NCBI GenBank assembly: GCA_002102555.1
Contig: MCFL01000036.1
Location: 124,001-188,000 of the forward strand
Direction: 5' to 3'
DNA length: 64,000 bases
From: Catenaria anguillulae PL171
Lineage: Eukaryota > Blastocladiomycota > Blastocladiomycetes > Blastocladiales > Catenariaceae
Below, one piece after another: positions 32,694 to 43,449 of this stretch. The notes beneath the pieces were generated by a model that saw nothing but the letters and a program-made list of their open reading frames with translations, was not told the DNA's origin and did not search any database. Position 1 is the first letter of the stretch. Each line of letters starts with the position of its first letter. Position numbers and translations under genes: made by a program.

Positions 32694-34010
32694 CTAAACA
32701 TCAAAATTCCGCCTGTTGATGGAAAAGCATGGGTCACAAGGAATGAGCGCAAACGAGCGAAGGTAATCATCAAGGATGGGGGGATCACACATGAAAGCAG
32801 TACTGATTTGGTTAGGATAAAGGCAATTAATAACATTGGTCAAGAAACAAGCAGAGCGATACCAACTCGCAACAGGACTCTGCAAAATGCGATGGCGCCT
32901 CCTCAGCGACAGCAACCCCCAATGTTCCAACACCCGCCCAAAATACCACTCCACTGCAACCCGAGAGCCGGAATTGGCAACATTTAAATCATGCTCCAAC
33001 CCAGCATCCAAATCGTTCATGGCCCGCTTTTCGATTGTCGGACCAAGTGCGTAAGCAGAATCCCCGTAGAGAACGGCGCTTGCCCCACGCAGCTGTCGCC
33101 GTGACATTTGTTGGACAAGAAGCATTCGCTCGTGCATTTTACTTGCGCGAAACAAACGGCCATCGCCCCATCGGCCAGAAAATGGACCAGTGAGGTCATA
33201 GCACATCCCATCAGGCATGACAACACCTTGGTATTTGAGCCCATGCGCACGGTAATACCCACTGTACACTAATCGTTGATCAATGACTGGCCGAGCAGTG
33301 GGACGGAAAGTGCCGTCAACAAAACCAATGATCCGACGTCTCTGGTGGTTCAGGAGCAGTGATTGGGCACCCTTACGCCGAATGGCATCGGAAAACGCTT
33401 GGATGCGGTCTGGGCCGCAAACGTGTGGGCCGAGGTACATCCGTGATCCGTACTTGGAATCGATCCAGGTAAGCACATGGTTTGTGACCCGATTGATGGT
33501 GGAACGGTCAATACCGAATAGCCGGGAGGAGGTGTACTCGTCGGTTGCTTTGCCGAGACGGTGTAAAGTGACCGCCATGGCGAATTGGTTGTCGAATCGT
33601 CGGCCGTTGGGTAAGATGATGATGGGGGCCATGCCCAACTTGGTAGGCAGGTCCATGAAGTCGTTGGCAAGGAAGCGGTAGTCGTGGACGAAGTTTTGGG
33701 GGGATTGGTGGTAGTAAGCATGGATATCGAACGAGCCTGACTCGAAATCGTAGGCAGGATCGTGCATGGCGGCGGTGGCGGCGGCGGTCACAACAGTCAA
33801 GGCGGAAACGGACTGCATCATGGCCACCGCAGATGCAACGGCTGCGTTCACATTTGTCGTAGAATACATGGCGGCACTTGAACATGGCAGAATTGTGACA
33901 AACCATTGGGGCCAAGAAGGGACAGTAGTTGACTGGCCAAATCGATCCAAGGTGTCTCGCACAGACTGGCCTGTTTTTGAGTTCAGGTCAATCTTGGATT
34001 GGCCGGCCAT
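32694..34010 (-). CDS. PIF/Harbinger DDE transposase, 438 aa
   Basis: Intronless. Cuts and pastes the Harbinger element. Residues about 90-200 hold the helical DNA-binding part (FANQF-type block FDNQFAMAVTLHRLG, then SSRLFGIDRSTINRVTNHVL). The DDE_Tnp4 core follows: IIGFVDGTFRPTARP with Asp232, VLYGDSAYALGP with Asp317, and AVEWYFGRVLEHW with Glu354, so the triad is complete. YSGYYRAHGLKYQGVVMPDG is also typical. The open frame extends upstream to 34229, but the inverted terminus ends at 34050 and anything beyond belongs to the LTR element leader. The Met at 34010, 40 bp inside the terminus, is therefore the natural start. No disruption is visible. The usual family length is 350-450 aa. Confidence 0.9.
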   Translation of the reverse strand: MAGQSKIDLNSKTGQSVRDTLDRFGQSTTVPSWPQWFVTILPCSSAAMYSTTNVNAAVASAVAMMQSVSALTVVTAAATAAMHDPAYDFESGSFDIHAYYHQSPQNFVHDYRFLANDFMDLPTKLGMAPIIILPNGRRFDNQFAMAVTLHRLGKATDEYTSSRLFGIDRSTINRVTNHVLTWIDSKYGSRMYLGPHVCGPDRIQAFSDAIRRKGAQSLLLNHQRRRIIGFVDGTFRPTARPVIDQRLVYSGYYRAHGLKYQGVVMPDGMCYDLTGPFSGRWGDGRLFRASKMHERMLLVQQMSRRQLRGASAVLYGDSAYALGPTIEKRAMNDLDAGLEHDLNVANSGSRVAVEWYFGRVLEHWGLLSLRRRHRILQSPVASWYRSACFLTNVINCLYPNQISTAFMCDPPILDDYLRSFALIPCDPCFSINRRNFDV

Positions 34011-34380
34011 GTTGATCTGATCTGACTCTGACGCGTTTCGGACAGACTCTAATGACAGTGCGGGGTTGCGAACAAAAGAGTCGATGGCGACAACGAGGTC
34101 ACAGGTTGCGCACGAAATCGAAACTTTGCTGGAATAGGACAGCAGAGATCTGCTGCGGACAATATACCAAGATCCGGAACCGAATAATCGGCAGGGGAGC
34201 TGTGGCTGTGGCAGAGTAAGTATGTACAAGGTGTGGTGCCAGTCAAGTCGGCGGTCAGGGACGACGGCGGACGCTGGCGGCGCTGTGAGAGGTTGCCGAG
34301 AAGGCGGGTGAGAGATGAGCCGTGAAGGCGAAGCTTGCTTTGATGAAAGGCTTGGTGAGGGGAGTCAATGGGCGGTTGCT

Positions 34381-34400
34381 GATGCCCGGATTCTCCACCA
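34381..34400 (-). other. primer-binding site of the LTR element
   Basis: On the minus strand TGGTGGAGAATCCGGGCATC begins two bases inside the 5' LTR. It starts with TGG and would pair with a tRNA 3' end ending in CCA; a Leu or Ser tRNA is the likely primer, judging from a GGAGAAT acceptor arm (inference). Confidence 0.65.
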
Positions 34401-34402
34401 TT

Positions 34403-35071
34403 TGTCGCGATCTTGGTATCGGAGTTGTGCTGGTTAGGGACTGAGATCTCGTACTGACAACAAAGTAAATCATGTAGTTTACTATGTCAGTAAAGATACG
34501 AATAGTCCGGCCGTTTATTACAGATCCAACAATAAAAGAACGTGAAGCGACAGAACTTGTCCAAAGATAACAAGGTTGGAAAGTAACAAACGATGAGAAA
34601 ACGTGTAGAGAGGTTGGGACAAGCCGAAAAAAGGAGACTCCACTGAAGATGAGATAAACTGACAGACCATTAAGAAACGTTGGAACGATAAACACTGGAA
34701 TGGGAATGAAACGCGCCAGTGAATCGGGACAGAATGTGACAGGAGGGACTGAGTCGGAACGGGGTATAAGAGAAACGATACACACGGCCAAAACGGGAAT
34801 GGAAAGGGTAATACGAACCTGACAACAAAGTAAATCATGTAGTTTACTATGTCAGTAAAGATACGAATAGTCCGGCAGAGCGCACAAAAAATGGGGGGCG
34901 CCGAGGTTTTGATTGTTCCCCACAAAACGCGATGTTAGTATACATGTGCTTGCTGCCTGGACCATCGCAAGACCGATCCATTGAGATCCCGTTTCGCCAA
35001 CACAGACTATACAAATCGACGGCCCGTTTCTCACACATGACGGGCATGTTTCGACCCATTGGGTCGTGACA
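34403..35071 (-). repeat. 5' LTR of the gypsy-type element
   Basis: 669 bp, equal in length and apparently in sequence to 17187-17855. It ends CA and is followed by the GGCC duplication at 35072-35075. Confidence 0.95.
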
Positions 35072-35075
35072 GGCC

Positions 35076-35493
35076 GCAATGTTTTGCCCCGTTTCTGTGA
35101 AAATGATCTCAGATCGCCACTAAGTGCACATAAGCCGACCCCCATTTTGCCAGGTTAATCTCCACCCACTTATTGCACGATGCACCTCATGATTATTCAA
35201 ACACGATTCCGAACACAGCTCCTCGTCGCTGCTCGCGAGCGCGGTATGTACTGTGACAAGTCCTGTGTGGAGGCATCACAATGCGGACTGACGAAAATGC
35301 TACGTTGACACAAAGCGTGGCCACAGTGCCTGGAAATGTGACCCACCATCTTTCCATGTAAATAAGTAAATAACACTCGATCAGGCACACCACAAGAAAT
35401 CGCTCAGAATCATTCTGCGCATACATTGCGCTATTAGGCCAAGTACGTCAAACTCAGCTTCCCGCAACACTGCTGGCATTTTTCGAGAACAAC
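35076..35493. other. intergenic, no gene seen
   Basis: Host DNA resuming after the LTR element and running up to the receptor gene. Nothing recognised on either strand. Confidence 0.4.
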
Positions 35494-37239
35494 ATGGATG
35501 ACCTCAAGCACTGGGAATCTGCTATATCGAACCCATGGATATCGCATGACTTTGACGTTGATTTGATGTTGCGGATGAATCCAATCTTCATTGCTCTCAA
35601 TATTTTGATTATTGTGATCAATGGGTCTGTTGCGTACACTACCGTCCGACATCCGAAGCTTTACTCTTCGTTGCTCGCTGGTGCATCGACCCGAATCTTG
35701 TTCTCGTTATGGTTCGGTCACTTCCACACGAGCGATTTGCCCAGCCCATTCCCGATTCGCTAAATTAGCTCGATTCAACCTCGTTTCCAGCTTTGTTTAC
35801 ATCGTCCTTGGCGTGGGCCAACTCATCGTTCGGCTACTCCTTCAAATGCGTGAGGCATGGAGCGAGGTGAGCGTGTTTCGTTTCTGCACAGGTTTACTTC
35901 CGACGCACTTGGCGCTAAGTCTGTTCTGTACTACCAATAGCCGTCGTGCCTGATTCATGCGTTTCTCAACTGTTTTGTCGTTTCCGACATCATTTTCCAC
36001 CTTGTCGCCGTGACTTTGGACCAAACCTTGTCAATTGTGTGGCTCCGACGCATTTCAGCATCGACTGCGTGGTGGTTCATGGCCGCATGTCACATTGCAG
36101 CTGGCCTTCAAACCATGATTCACTTTTTGCCACCATCGCGTGTTTTCTACGGAACGGATGGGTGCGGATCCATGTGTTTGTCTTGTCCAGTCCAAGAGAC
36201 GGATGGAGCCGGTTTCTCACCAAGCATCGCCGACATATGTAGAACTTGGTGCATTACAACTGGCTGGGCAAGCTGGGCTGGAAGGACGGTCATATCCGTT
36301 GTCCTCTCAGTCACAATCACCATGTTTGTGTGCTACATTGTCATCTTTCTTCGCATTCGCCGAGTAGTGGTCGCAAAGTCGAAGACTTTGGTGGCATCGG
36401 AGGCGCATTCTTCGGTCCTGGCTACCTCGACGCGGCACGTACTGTCAGCTTCATCCTCAGCCAAGGACAGCGGTTCCTCACGCCAGAAATCGCTGCGCGG
36501 GAGCGGGAGTGCATCGTCATTGAGATCAGCATTCGCCGCAGCCAAGGCGTCGTCAATCAAGTTCAATACCAATCGCCGTCATGGATCGCAGCAAATGAGC
36601 AAGGAGAGTCAGCTTCAGCGCCGAATCGCAATGCGTGGAGCGCTTGCTCTGATTAGCGATGGTGCGTTGTCTCATTCCACGTTGACAGCGATTCCTGCGG
36701 TACCTTTCCTCCAGTTTGTCTAACAACTGATTCTTGCGTCCGACGCAGCCTCAATGTTTTAAAGTTCCTTGTACTACGGCCGTGAAGCGTTGCCTGTCGC
36801 CGTCGCTCATTCAGTTCGCTCTCGTCTTCCATCCGTTTAGTTCATCCCGATTCTCATTGTCTGCATTTGGACAACCATCACTGCTCGCCGGGCAGATGCC
36901 ACACTTAGTGCGAGTACGTCCGCAATGTACCTGCCTTGATATTCTCTATCGGTAATTGGCAGCTAACCTGCACTGTGGGCACGCATTTGACCAGCCGTTC
37001 CTCTCGGTATTTTCTTGAACGCCATCCTTGATCCCGTGATTGCGATGAGCCAAGACAAGATTCTGCGCCGTGCTGTGCTCGAGTTATTCTGGATTCGAGC
37101 GGCGCCTAAAGACTTGACTGAATCATCGCAAGCTGCCATGGAGCAACCACAGGCACGGGGTGCAGACGGCAATCAATTTGTTTCTGTATTCACAAATGGC
37201 GCTCCGAGCGTGGAAGAAAGTCACATTGAGCAGTCGTAG
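35494..37239 (+). CDS. seven-transmembrane receptor, rhodopsin-type (GPCR), 459 aa
   Basis: Six exons: 35494-35680, 35769-35866, 35941-36661, 36715-36770, 36841-36913 and 36995-37239; 1380 nt, all GT-AG, frame unbroken. Membrane segments in order: TM1 FIALNILIIVINGSVAYTTV, TM2 LVSSFVYIVLGVGQLIVRLL, TM3 LNCFVVSDIIFHLVAVTLDQ, TM4 AWWFMAACHIAAGLQTMIHF, TM5 VISVVLSVTITMFVCYIVIF, TM6 FLFIPILIVCIWTTITA and TM7 VPLGIFLNAILDPVIAM. After TM3 the usual DRY is replaced by WLRR; TM7 ends NAILDPVI, an NPxxY-like motif with Asp. Loop 3 is long (about 100 residues) and Ser-rich, as in regulated receptors. Cysteines near the extracellular ends could form the usual disulphide. Ligand unknown. It should signal through G proteins at the plasma membrane (inference). 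Confidence 0.8.
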
Positions 37240-37361
37240 CTGGGATATTATCTGAGGCGACTCTACCGCAGCATGGAGCAGGCAGTTTCGGAAGAATAGA
37301 AGTGTAAAATTGAAAAGAGCTATCAAGATAAACAATACGAGTAACATGGGAATAATCGCCA

Positions 37362-40300
37362 CTACTCCAGCCGCTTTTCAGCCGCCAACCTGCGCAACAA
37401 CATTGCATTTTCTGCACCAGTTTCCTCGACCAGCGCCGTAAACAGCGAGTCGGGCCGCTGCAGCAACTCGTGCGGCGATGCAAACTCGACGAGCTCGCCA
37501 TTCGACAGCACGGCAATGCGGTCGTAATCGATGATGGTGTTGAGCCGATGCGCAATGGTGAGCACAGTGGCGTGTGCAAAGTCGCGGCGAATGGCGCGTT
37601 GGATTTGCTTGTCGGTTTCGTAGTCGCAGCTTGCCGTTGCCTCATCCTATCATAGGTATATACGCAAAGTTGAATGAGTCAGTTCAGTGTGATCATGGCT
37701 CGCCACAGATTGGCAAGGATAGTGAGAGTCGACATGTAGGTAAATACGCACCATGACAAGCACATTACTCTTGCGCACCATGGACCGAGCAAGACACAAG
37801 AGCTGGCGCTGGCCCACCGACAAGTTGCCGCCGCCCTCTTCAACAGGAGCGTCCAGCTTTTCTGCGAGCGATTGGACGTATGGCTTGAGCCCGGCGCGAT
37901 CCAAGCATTCCCACAGCAAGTCGTCGGTCGCCTGGTTGAACCTGTCCAAGTTGGACCGGATCGAGCCCGTGAACAGTGTTGGTTCCTGGACATCATACAC
38001 ACAAAAAGAGAAATCGGTGAGCACACACCCAATAATTGGCAACCGCTAAGATTTAAGGTCAAGCGTACCTGCGGAATAATGGCCAACCGTGAGCGCAACT
38101 CGTGCAACCCCAGCTTTGCAATATCCAGCCCGTCAATCTCAATCTTGCCCTCCCTCAACTCGACCAGCCTAAACAGTGCCACAATCGAGCTGGATTTACC
38201 ACTACCAGTGCGACCGACAATGCCCACTTTGCTGCCTGCGGGGATCGTGACGTTGATCTTTTTGAGCACAGGGTCGAGCTCCTTGCGATACGCCATGGTG
38301 ACATCGGAAAACTTGATTTCGCCCTTGTCGGGCCAGCTGGGCGTGGGTGGTGACACGTCCGTGATGGCCGGTGCTTCCGACTCGAGCTTTTCGGCATAGT
38401 GCCAGATGCGCTCAACAGAGTTCATTTGCGTCTCGACTTCGACGGCTTGGCGCACGCACCAGTTGAGGTTGCTTGTCACGGAAAGAGCGTACGACTATGA
38501 CACGACAAGCACACATCAGCTTTGCGATTGGCATTGTAGCGAATGAGTTCAAGGTGTAAAAGGAATGATTGTCGTACCAGAGAGAGACCAACGAGCTCAA
38601 CTGATGTGCCGCCAATGTTGATGACACCAAACAAGCCTGCGAAAAAGATGAGTGCGGATCCAATCGATTCGAGGCGAATCGAAAGCCAACGTTGAGCACA
38701 AATTTGCATGTAGTATGGGCGGTTGTTGAAGTCGATCGCTTGCTGATTCACGTCGCGGAACCGTGCCTCTTCACGATACTGTTTGACTCAATGTCGTGTC
38801 AGAAAACCAAAAGCTCACAAGCCGGGTAGTCGGGTATGAAAAAAAAAAGAAGTGGGGACGCACTGCACGAATGGTGGTCAATCCAGTCAGCGTCTCTGCA
38901 AACCCGGCATACAATGGCGACCGCGAAATCGAATCGAGTCGCTTCAACTCGCGACTCGTGCTCCTGTAAAAGAGCTGGATGTACCAGTACACGACCAAGA
39001 GCGGAACCAGCGGCAGCGCAAAGATGGGCGTGGCAACAATCATGAGCACAAATGTCGACAAGCACGTTGTGAGCGTCGAAAAGAACATCTTGACGGAATC
39101 CACAAGCGTATTGTCCATGGCATCCTGGTCCTTTGACAAGCGCGACAAGATGCGCCCCATTGGCGTCGTGTCAAAGAAGGCCATGGGGCTACGCATCACA
39201 CCATACACGGCTGCACGGTGCAAACTCGCCGACGCGCGCACGCCCGCGTACGTAAATTGGATACCGTTGAATACAAAAGAACCCGCTTGCGCGACGGCCC
39301 ATGCAAAGTACACGCCAACATAAACGCCTTGGTCGATGGGGAACCTGTTTTGCGTCCACCAGGTGAGCCACAGGTCATTGCCGACGCGGAAGACTTGAGT
39401 AAGAATGAGCACGAGGGCCAGGACGACAAGCGTGCCGAGGCTACCCATGGCACGAGCGTAAGCCGAATAGACAGCAGCGTCGACCGATCCAACGGCACGG
39501 TCTTCGGCTTGCATAAGCTTGGCGTTGGCCGCGGGCTTGGCGGGCGATGGCGGACGGTCAGTTTCCTTTTTGGATTGGGTCGAAATCTTGCGTTCGCGCA
39601 TGCCATGGCCAGCTTCTTCAATCACATCGGCGGGTTTGATGACGGGCGAATCCGCGGGACTGGCACTGGCGCTGCTTGCGCCATCCTTCTTTGCACCACC
39701 AACACTCAACATTTGCGCAGCAAACTCGCCGCCTTCCATGGCCATCAACTCTGCATACGTGCCCTGCTCAACAATCTTGCCGCCACGCATAAACACAATG
39801 TAGTCGCAGGAGGGTACGTGGTGCAGGGCATGCGTAACGAGCACCCTGGTCTTTCCCTTAAGCCCTTCTGCGATTGTCCGGAACAGGTGCTTGCCCACAT
39901 GAGCGTCAACGGCAGCGATCGGGTCATCTGCGAAATGCGGTGAGCGGTTAGCCAAAGACATGACACTCAAGGAGGGAGTTGCACAGGTGGGTTAACGAGT
40001 GCAGACGTACCAAGAAGCAAAGTATCGGGATCAAAGTAGAGCGCGCGCGCAAACGCAACCCTCGCCTTTTGACCGCCACTCAACGTGATACCACGCTCCC
40101 CAATCTCAGTCATCTCACCTGCCTGCAACTGCTCAATGTCGCGCTCGAGTGCAGACAGCTTGATTGCCCGTTGGTACCTCGCAGCGTCAAAGTCGAGCCC
40201 GAAAAGCACATTGTCCTTGAGACTGGCGTTCATGACCCAAGGCTGTTGCGGGCAGTAGCCAATCGATCCGGCAATTTCCACGTCGCCCTGGACGCGGCGC

Positions 40301-42067
40301 ATTTCGCCGACGATGCCGGCCAGCAAATTCGACTTGCCTGCGCCCACGGCGCCGACAATGGCTGTGAGGGATCCGCGCGGAATGGTCAGCGAGATGGATT
40401 GCAAGAGGTTGTCGCTGGGGTTCCATTCAAACGCCGCGGGGCCGGAAATCCGGATGGCGGTGGATGTCGAGTCGAGGGGTACGAGTGTGGGCTGGGTGTC
40501 GAGTTCTTCGGCGAGGAAGAGAGACTTGATGCGTTGCAGAGAGACGTTGGCGTCAACGAGGAAGGCGATGGTCATGGGAATGACTGCATGATGTGGAAGA
40601 GAGAGTGGGTTAGTAAGGGTGCAATGGGCCTGGTGGCTCTTGATGGCGGTTGGTGGGTTCAATGAAAAAGCGACATACACATGAGCGGCAAACGTAAGAC
40701 GTTGAAAAGGGCGAGCGACGAAAAGACAATGGGTGCCGACAATTGGTTGCCCATGGCGTAGTAGACGGCAAACACCAATGTAGCAGACATGGCCGGAATC
40801 GCCTGAGCAACACCTGCAATGTGGAAAGATGCGTTTGCGTCAGTCGCGGAGAGCGAGAGCAAAAATGAGCGCACATGGAATACATACCATTGATACTCGC
40901 ACGCCAAATGTTCATCCGACGAACAAGGTCGAGTTCCTTGAGCCGCAACTCCATGACGGCATCCGTCATTGCTGCTTCCCATGACATGAGCTTGACAATC
41001 CTCGACCCTTGCAAAATCTCATTCATCAACTTGACTCGCTTGTCCGTGACCAACTGCGTATCCTTGCGCAACGTGGTCATGTACTGCGCCAACTTGCCTT
41101 GCACAGGAATAAACGCCACCATGAGCGCCAACCCAGCCAGCGCGGCCACGCCGAGCATACGGACAAGCAACGTGACAATGACAATCACAGTGATAGGCGC
41201 CAAGTGCGCATTGTGCGTATACGGCAAAATGAAATCCAGCTTGGTTGCGTCTGTCGATACCATGTTGGTAATGCGGCCCGCTGTGAACTCGCTTGCGCGC
41301 GCACGAGCAGATAGCTTGAGCGATTTGGCGTAAATCATGCCTTGGAGACCCGCACGCAGCCGCATGCCGATTTGCATGCCGACGATAAAGTAGCGCGAGT
41401 TGAAGAGCGTGGTGGCCACTTGAAAGGCAAAGATGAGCACGACGAGTAGGTAGCCGTAGCCAGCAATGTACTCAGAGTCGCGGCGGGTGGCTTCGGGTTC
41501 GAGCCGACGGGCATATTCGGCTTTGAGGTACGTGAGGAGCAGTTCAAGCATGACGGGGGAGGCGATTTGCGTTGCGGTGCCCAAGTAGGCGTAGATGCCA
41601 GAGAGAACATAGTCCCAGCCATAGGCATGCCAAAATGCCTTGAGCAGAGATGGCGTGGGCTCTGTTGGCTGCTTGCCAGCTGCTCCTTGGGCGGGCTTGT
41701 CTTTCGAGTCGACTTGCGCAGGCATGGGCCCAGGTGGCTTGCCATGGCGGACCGTAAATGCCTGGACCTGGTCCTGCCAACGATCCGTCAAGAGCTGCGT
41801 GTTGAACTTTGACGTGAGCGGATCAGGCAGCTGGTACATGTCCTCTTGTTCGAGCGGACGAGTGTACCCGAGGCGGATGAGCCCGGTTTGCCAAGAGAAG
41901 AGCAACCGCGAGAGTGGGTTGGCGCGAGTATCGGGTGAGACCTTGTCGGCGTTGCGCAGGGCATGGTGGCGGGCTTCGAGGTCGATGGCTTCAGATGACG
42001 GACCTGCACTCGGAGGGTGCAGGAGGCCCTTTTTGTCGTCAGTGGCGGGGGCGGGAGCCATCGTCAA
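37362..42067 (-). CDS. ABC transporter, subfamily C (MRP/YOR1-like), 1365 aa
   Basis: Eight minus-strand exons: 42067-40888, 40813-40679, 40583-40011, 39927-38864, 38778-38578, 38494-38069, 37985-37752 and 37646-37362 (4098 nt, frame exact). It pumps organic anions, conjugates or drugs across the plasma or vacuolar membrane using ATP. Order: short N-terminus without TMD0, TMD1, NBD1, linker, TMD2, NBD2. NBD1 has [23 protein letters not shown] and [13 protein letters not shown], where Asp replaces the catalytic Glu as is usual in ABCC. NBD2 has [35 protein letters not shown] and the H-loop TIAHRLNTI. The [20 protein letters not shown] block is typical of MRPs after TM segment 11. Lack of TMD0 makes it a short MRP like YOR1 or ABCC4. 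Introns 3 and 7 cut each Walker B region at about the same place. Confidence 0.95.
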
Positions 42068-42808
42068 CGTTGAAGGGAGTAGCGTCGAGTCGAGTGGGAA
42101 TTGGAATCAGATGTCTGTCAAACAGCCAAACCAGAGCCGAATGGAGGAAAGACAGAAATGTGTCGTGGGATTGGCCGTGACCGATGGGCAATTGAGGTCA
42201 GACAGTCACGGTCATGGGCGCTGGGCAATTCTTGTACTGAGCAAGAAATCAACACACTTGCACTGAAATGACTCGAATGCGAGCAGTGTCCACGAATATC
42301 GATAGTGGACTGCTTACATAACGGCAGTCAACAATGCTTGAGAAGAGCAAAGATCACTCAAGACTTTGTTTTTGCATCGTGGGAAAGCGGGCGCAAGTAA
42401 TAATGAAAACAAACAAAAAGTCTTCAGCCATGGGTCCAATCCGCAAAACGTCGTCCACATGTGCCCATGCAGCTTTTGCCATCACTCAAAGAGAGCAAAA
42501 CCGGCGGTTGGAGCCATTGTTCTCGCCATGTGAATTGTGAACCTGCAGATGCTTTGTCATCCAAAAGCAAGCCATGAATAAACAACTGCAGGGTCGGATA
42601 ATTGGACCACGTGATGCTTGCACTTGCAGTTTTTCCGACGGAGACACATATTAAGTTGTGACTCACTCCCCCGCCTCCCCCTGTCCGTCTTTGTACATAG
42701 CTCAGGATTCGCGTGTGCATGCCACTTGACAGGAATCAGGCATGTACGTTATCGAACAGCAACATCATAAGGTATATTGGGAATCAACGCTCTCGCCCTA
42801 CATGTTGG
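42068..42808. other. intergenic, no gene seen
   Basis: Upstream region of the ABC transporter and 3' side of the next minus-strand gene. No gene or RNA recognised. Confidence 0.4.
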
Positions 42809-43417
42809 TCACACACAGCTAACCCCTTGTTCTCCGCCATGTCTGGTTCCATTCCGAGCTTTACGAGAGCCAACAATCTTTGTCCCACAATAGCACAGCA
42901 TCCCGCTCACGACCCCATCTGCGACCAGGACCCCAATCTCGCCCACAATCAGAGGTTGGCCCAGAACTTCCTTTGCTCTGCCTTGAACCATGGCTTCGGC
43001 AACAACGGCAATCAAAAACACAAACACGACGGCCAAATAGTGTACGAGCTTGGTCACAGAACACACTTGGAACCACCCTTTGCGCTTGTAGCACGTCGCA
43101 AACACAATGAGCCCAACACACAGCATGGCGTGCGTGGACAGAAAGACAGCGTCCAGTTCCGGTGAGATGGGCGACAAGATCGAGGGCAAGAGCATCACGC
43201 TTGCACAATGGTATGCTGCTGCGGACAGGCTGAGGCAAGCGAGTAGCACGATGGCGGTATGGACGGGGAGACCGCGCATCATGCTCGATGAGTGGCGCCG
43301 TGGACTCGGCGCTACTGCGCGGGGGCACTTGGCGACTGGACACGTTGCTGATGGAGACATGACCTTGAGCATAGCGGATTGGATAAAGATGTTGGGTAGG
43401 CAGCGAACAGCACGCAA
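42809..43417 (-). CDS. small four-pass membrane protein of unknown function
   Basis: Up to 202 aa, intronless. Four hydrophobic segments: HTAIVLLACLSLSAAAYHCA, AVFLSTHAMLCVGLIVFATC, KLVHYLAVVFVFLIAVVAEA and VGEIGVLVADGVVSGMLCYC. Size, topology and the position of the charged loop resemble the proteins of the 6-11 kb array, but I see no shared motif strong enough to call them paralogues. A TATA box at 43442-43449 is only about 25 bp from the first ATG, so translation may begin at Met16 (43372) or Met20 (43360). The C-terminal tail is Arg/Gly-rich. Function unknown. Confidence 0.65.
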   Translation of the reverse strand: MRAVRCLPNIFIQSAMLKVMSPSATCPVAKCPRAVAPSPRRHSSSMMRGLPVHTAIVLLACLSLSAAAYHCASVMLLPSILSPISPELDAVFLSTHAMLCVGLIVFATCYKRKGWFQVCSVTKLVHYLAVVFVFLIAVVAEAMVQGRAKEVLGQPLIVGEIGVLVADGVVSGMLCYCGTKIVGSRKARNGTRHGGEQGVSCV

Positions 43418-43441
43418 GCAGACTCGCGGGACGGGCAGCAG

Positions 43442-43449
43442 TATTTATA
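43442..43449 (-). promoter_or_regulatory. TATA box (minus-strand TATAAATA)
   Basis: Lies 25 bp upstream of the first ATG of the small membrane protein gene. Transcription would start near that ATG, favouring one of the next in-frame Met codons. Confidence 0.5.

Larger units (their letters stand above)
25207..34050. mobile_element. PIF/Harbinger DNA transposon nested in the LTR element (itself interrupted)
   Basis: The termini are 18-bp inverted repeats: AGAGTCTGTGCGAAACGC at 25207 and, on the minus strand from 34050, AGAGTCTGTCCGAAACGC (one mismatch). The flanks show a 3-bp direct repeat AAT (25204-25206 and 34051-34053), the duplication length expected for Harbinger. Inside are the two genes typical of the family: a DDE transposase (minus, 32694-34010) and a Myb/trihelix-like partner (plus, 31162-32591), arranged tail to tail. 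Removing the 5.56-kb nested insertion (with one copy of its target duplication) leaves about 3.3 kb, a usual Harbinger size. The left end carries a tandem duplication of 112 bp. Both genes are open, so the element could have been active until it was interrupted. It sits 18 bp upstream of the gag start. Confidence 0.85.
17183..35075 (-). mobile_element. Ty3/gypsy-type LTR retrotransposon with nested DNA transposons, flanked by GGCC
   Basis: Minus-strand element bounded by 669-bp direct LTRs (17187-17855 and 34403-35071). The LTRs start TG and end CA, and a GGCC duplication flanks them (17183-17186 and 35072-35075). Internal signals are in place: a likely primer-binding site two bases inside the 5' LTR and a purine tract beside the 3' LTR. 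Coding parts in order are gag with a CCHC knuckle and aspartic protease, then reverse transcriptase, RNase H and integrase; integrase lying last places it with Ty3/gypsy. The LTRs look identical by eye along their whole length, so insertion was very recent. About 8.8 kb of its 17.9 kb is a Harbinger element that itself contains another transposon. Leaving these insertions aside, it looks nearly whole, with about one break in pol. Confidence 0.93.

Noticed and set aside
34011-34229. N-terminal extension of the Harbinger transposase
   Set aside because: Lies mostly beyond the inverted terminus at 34050, in the leader of the outer element, so it cannot belong to the Harbinger gene.
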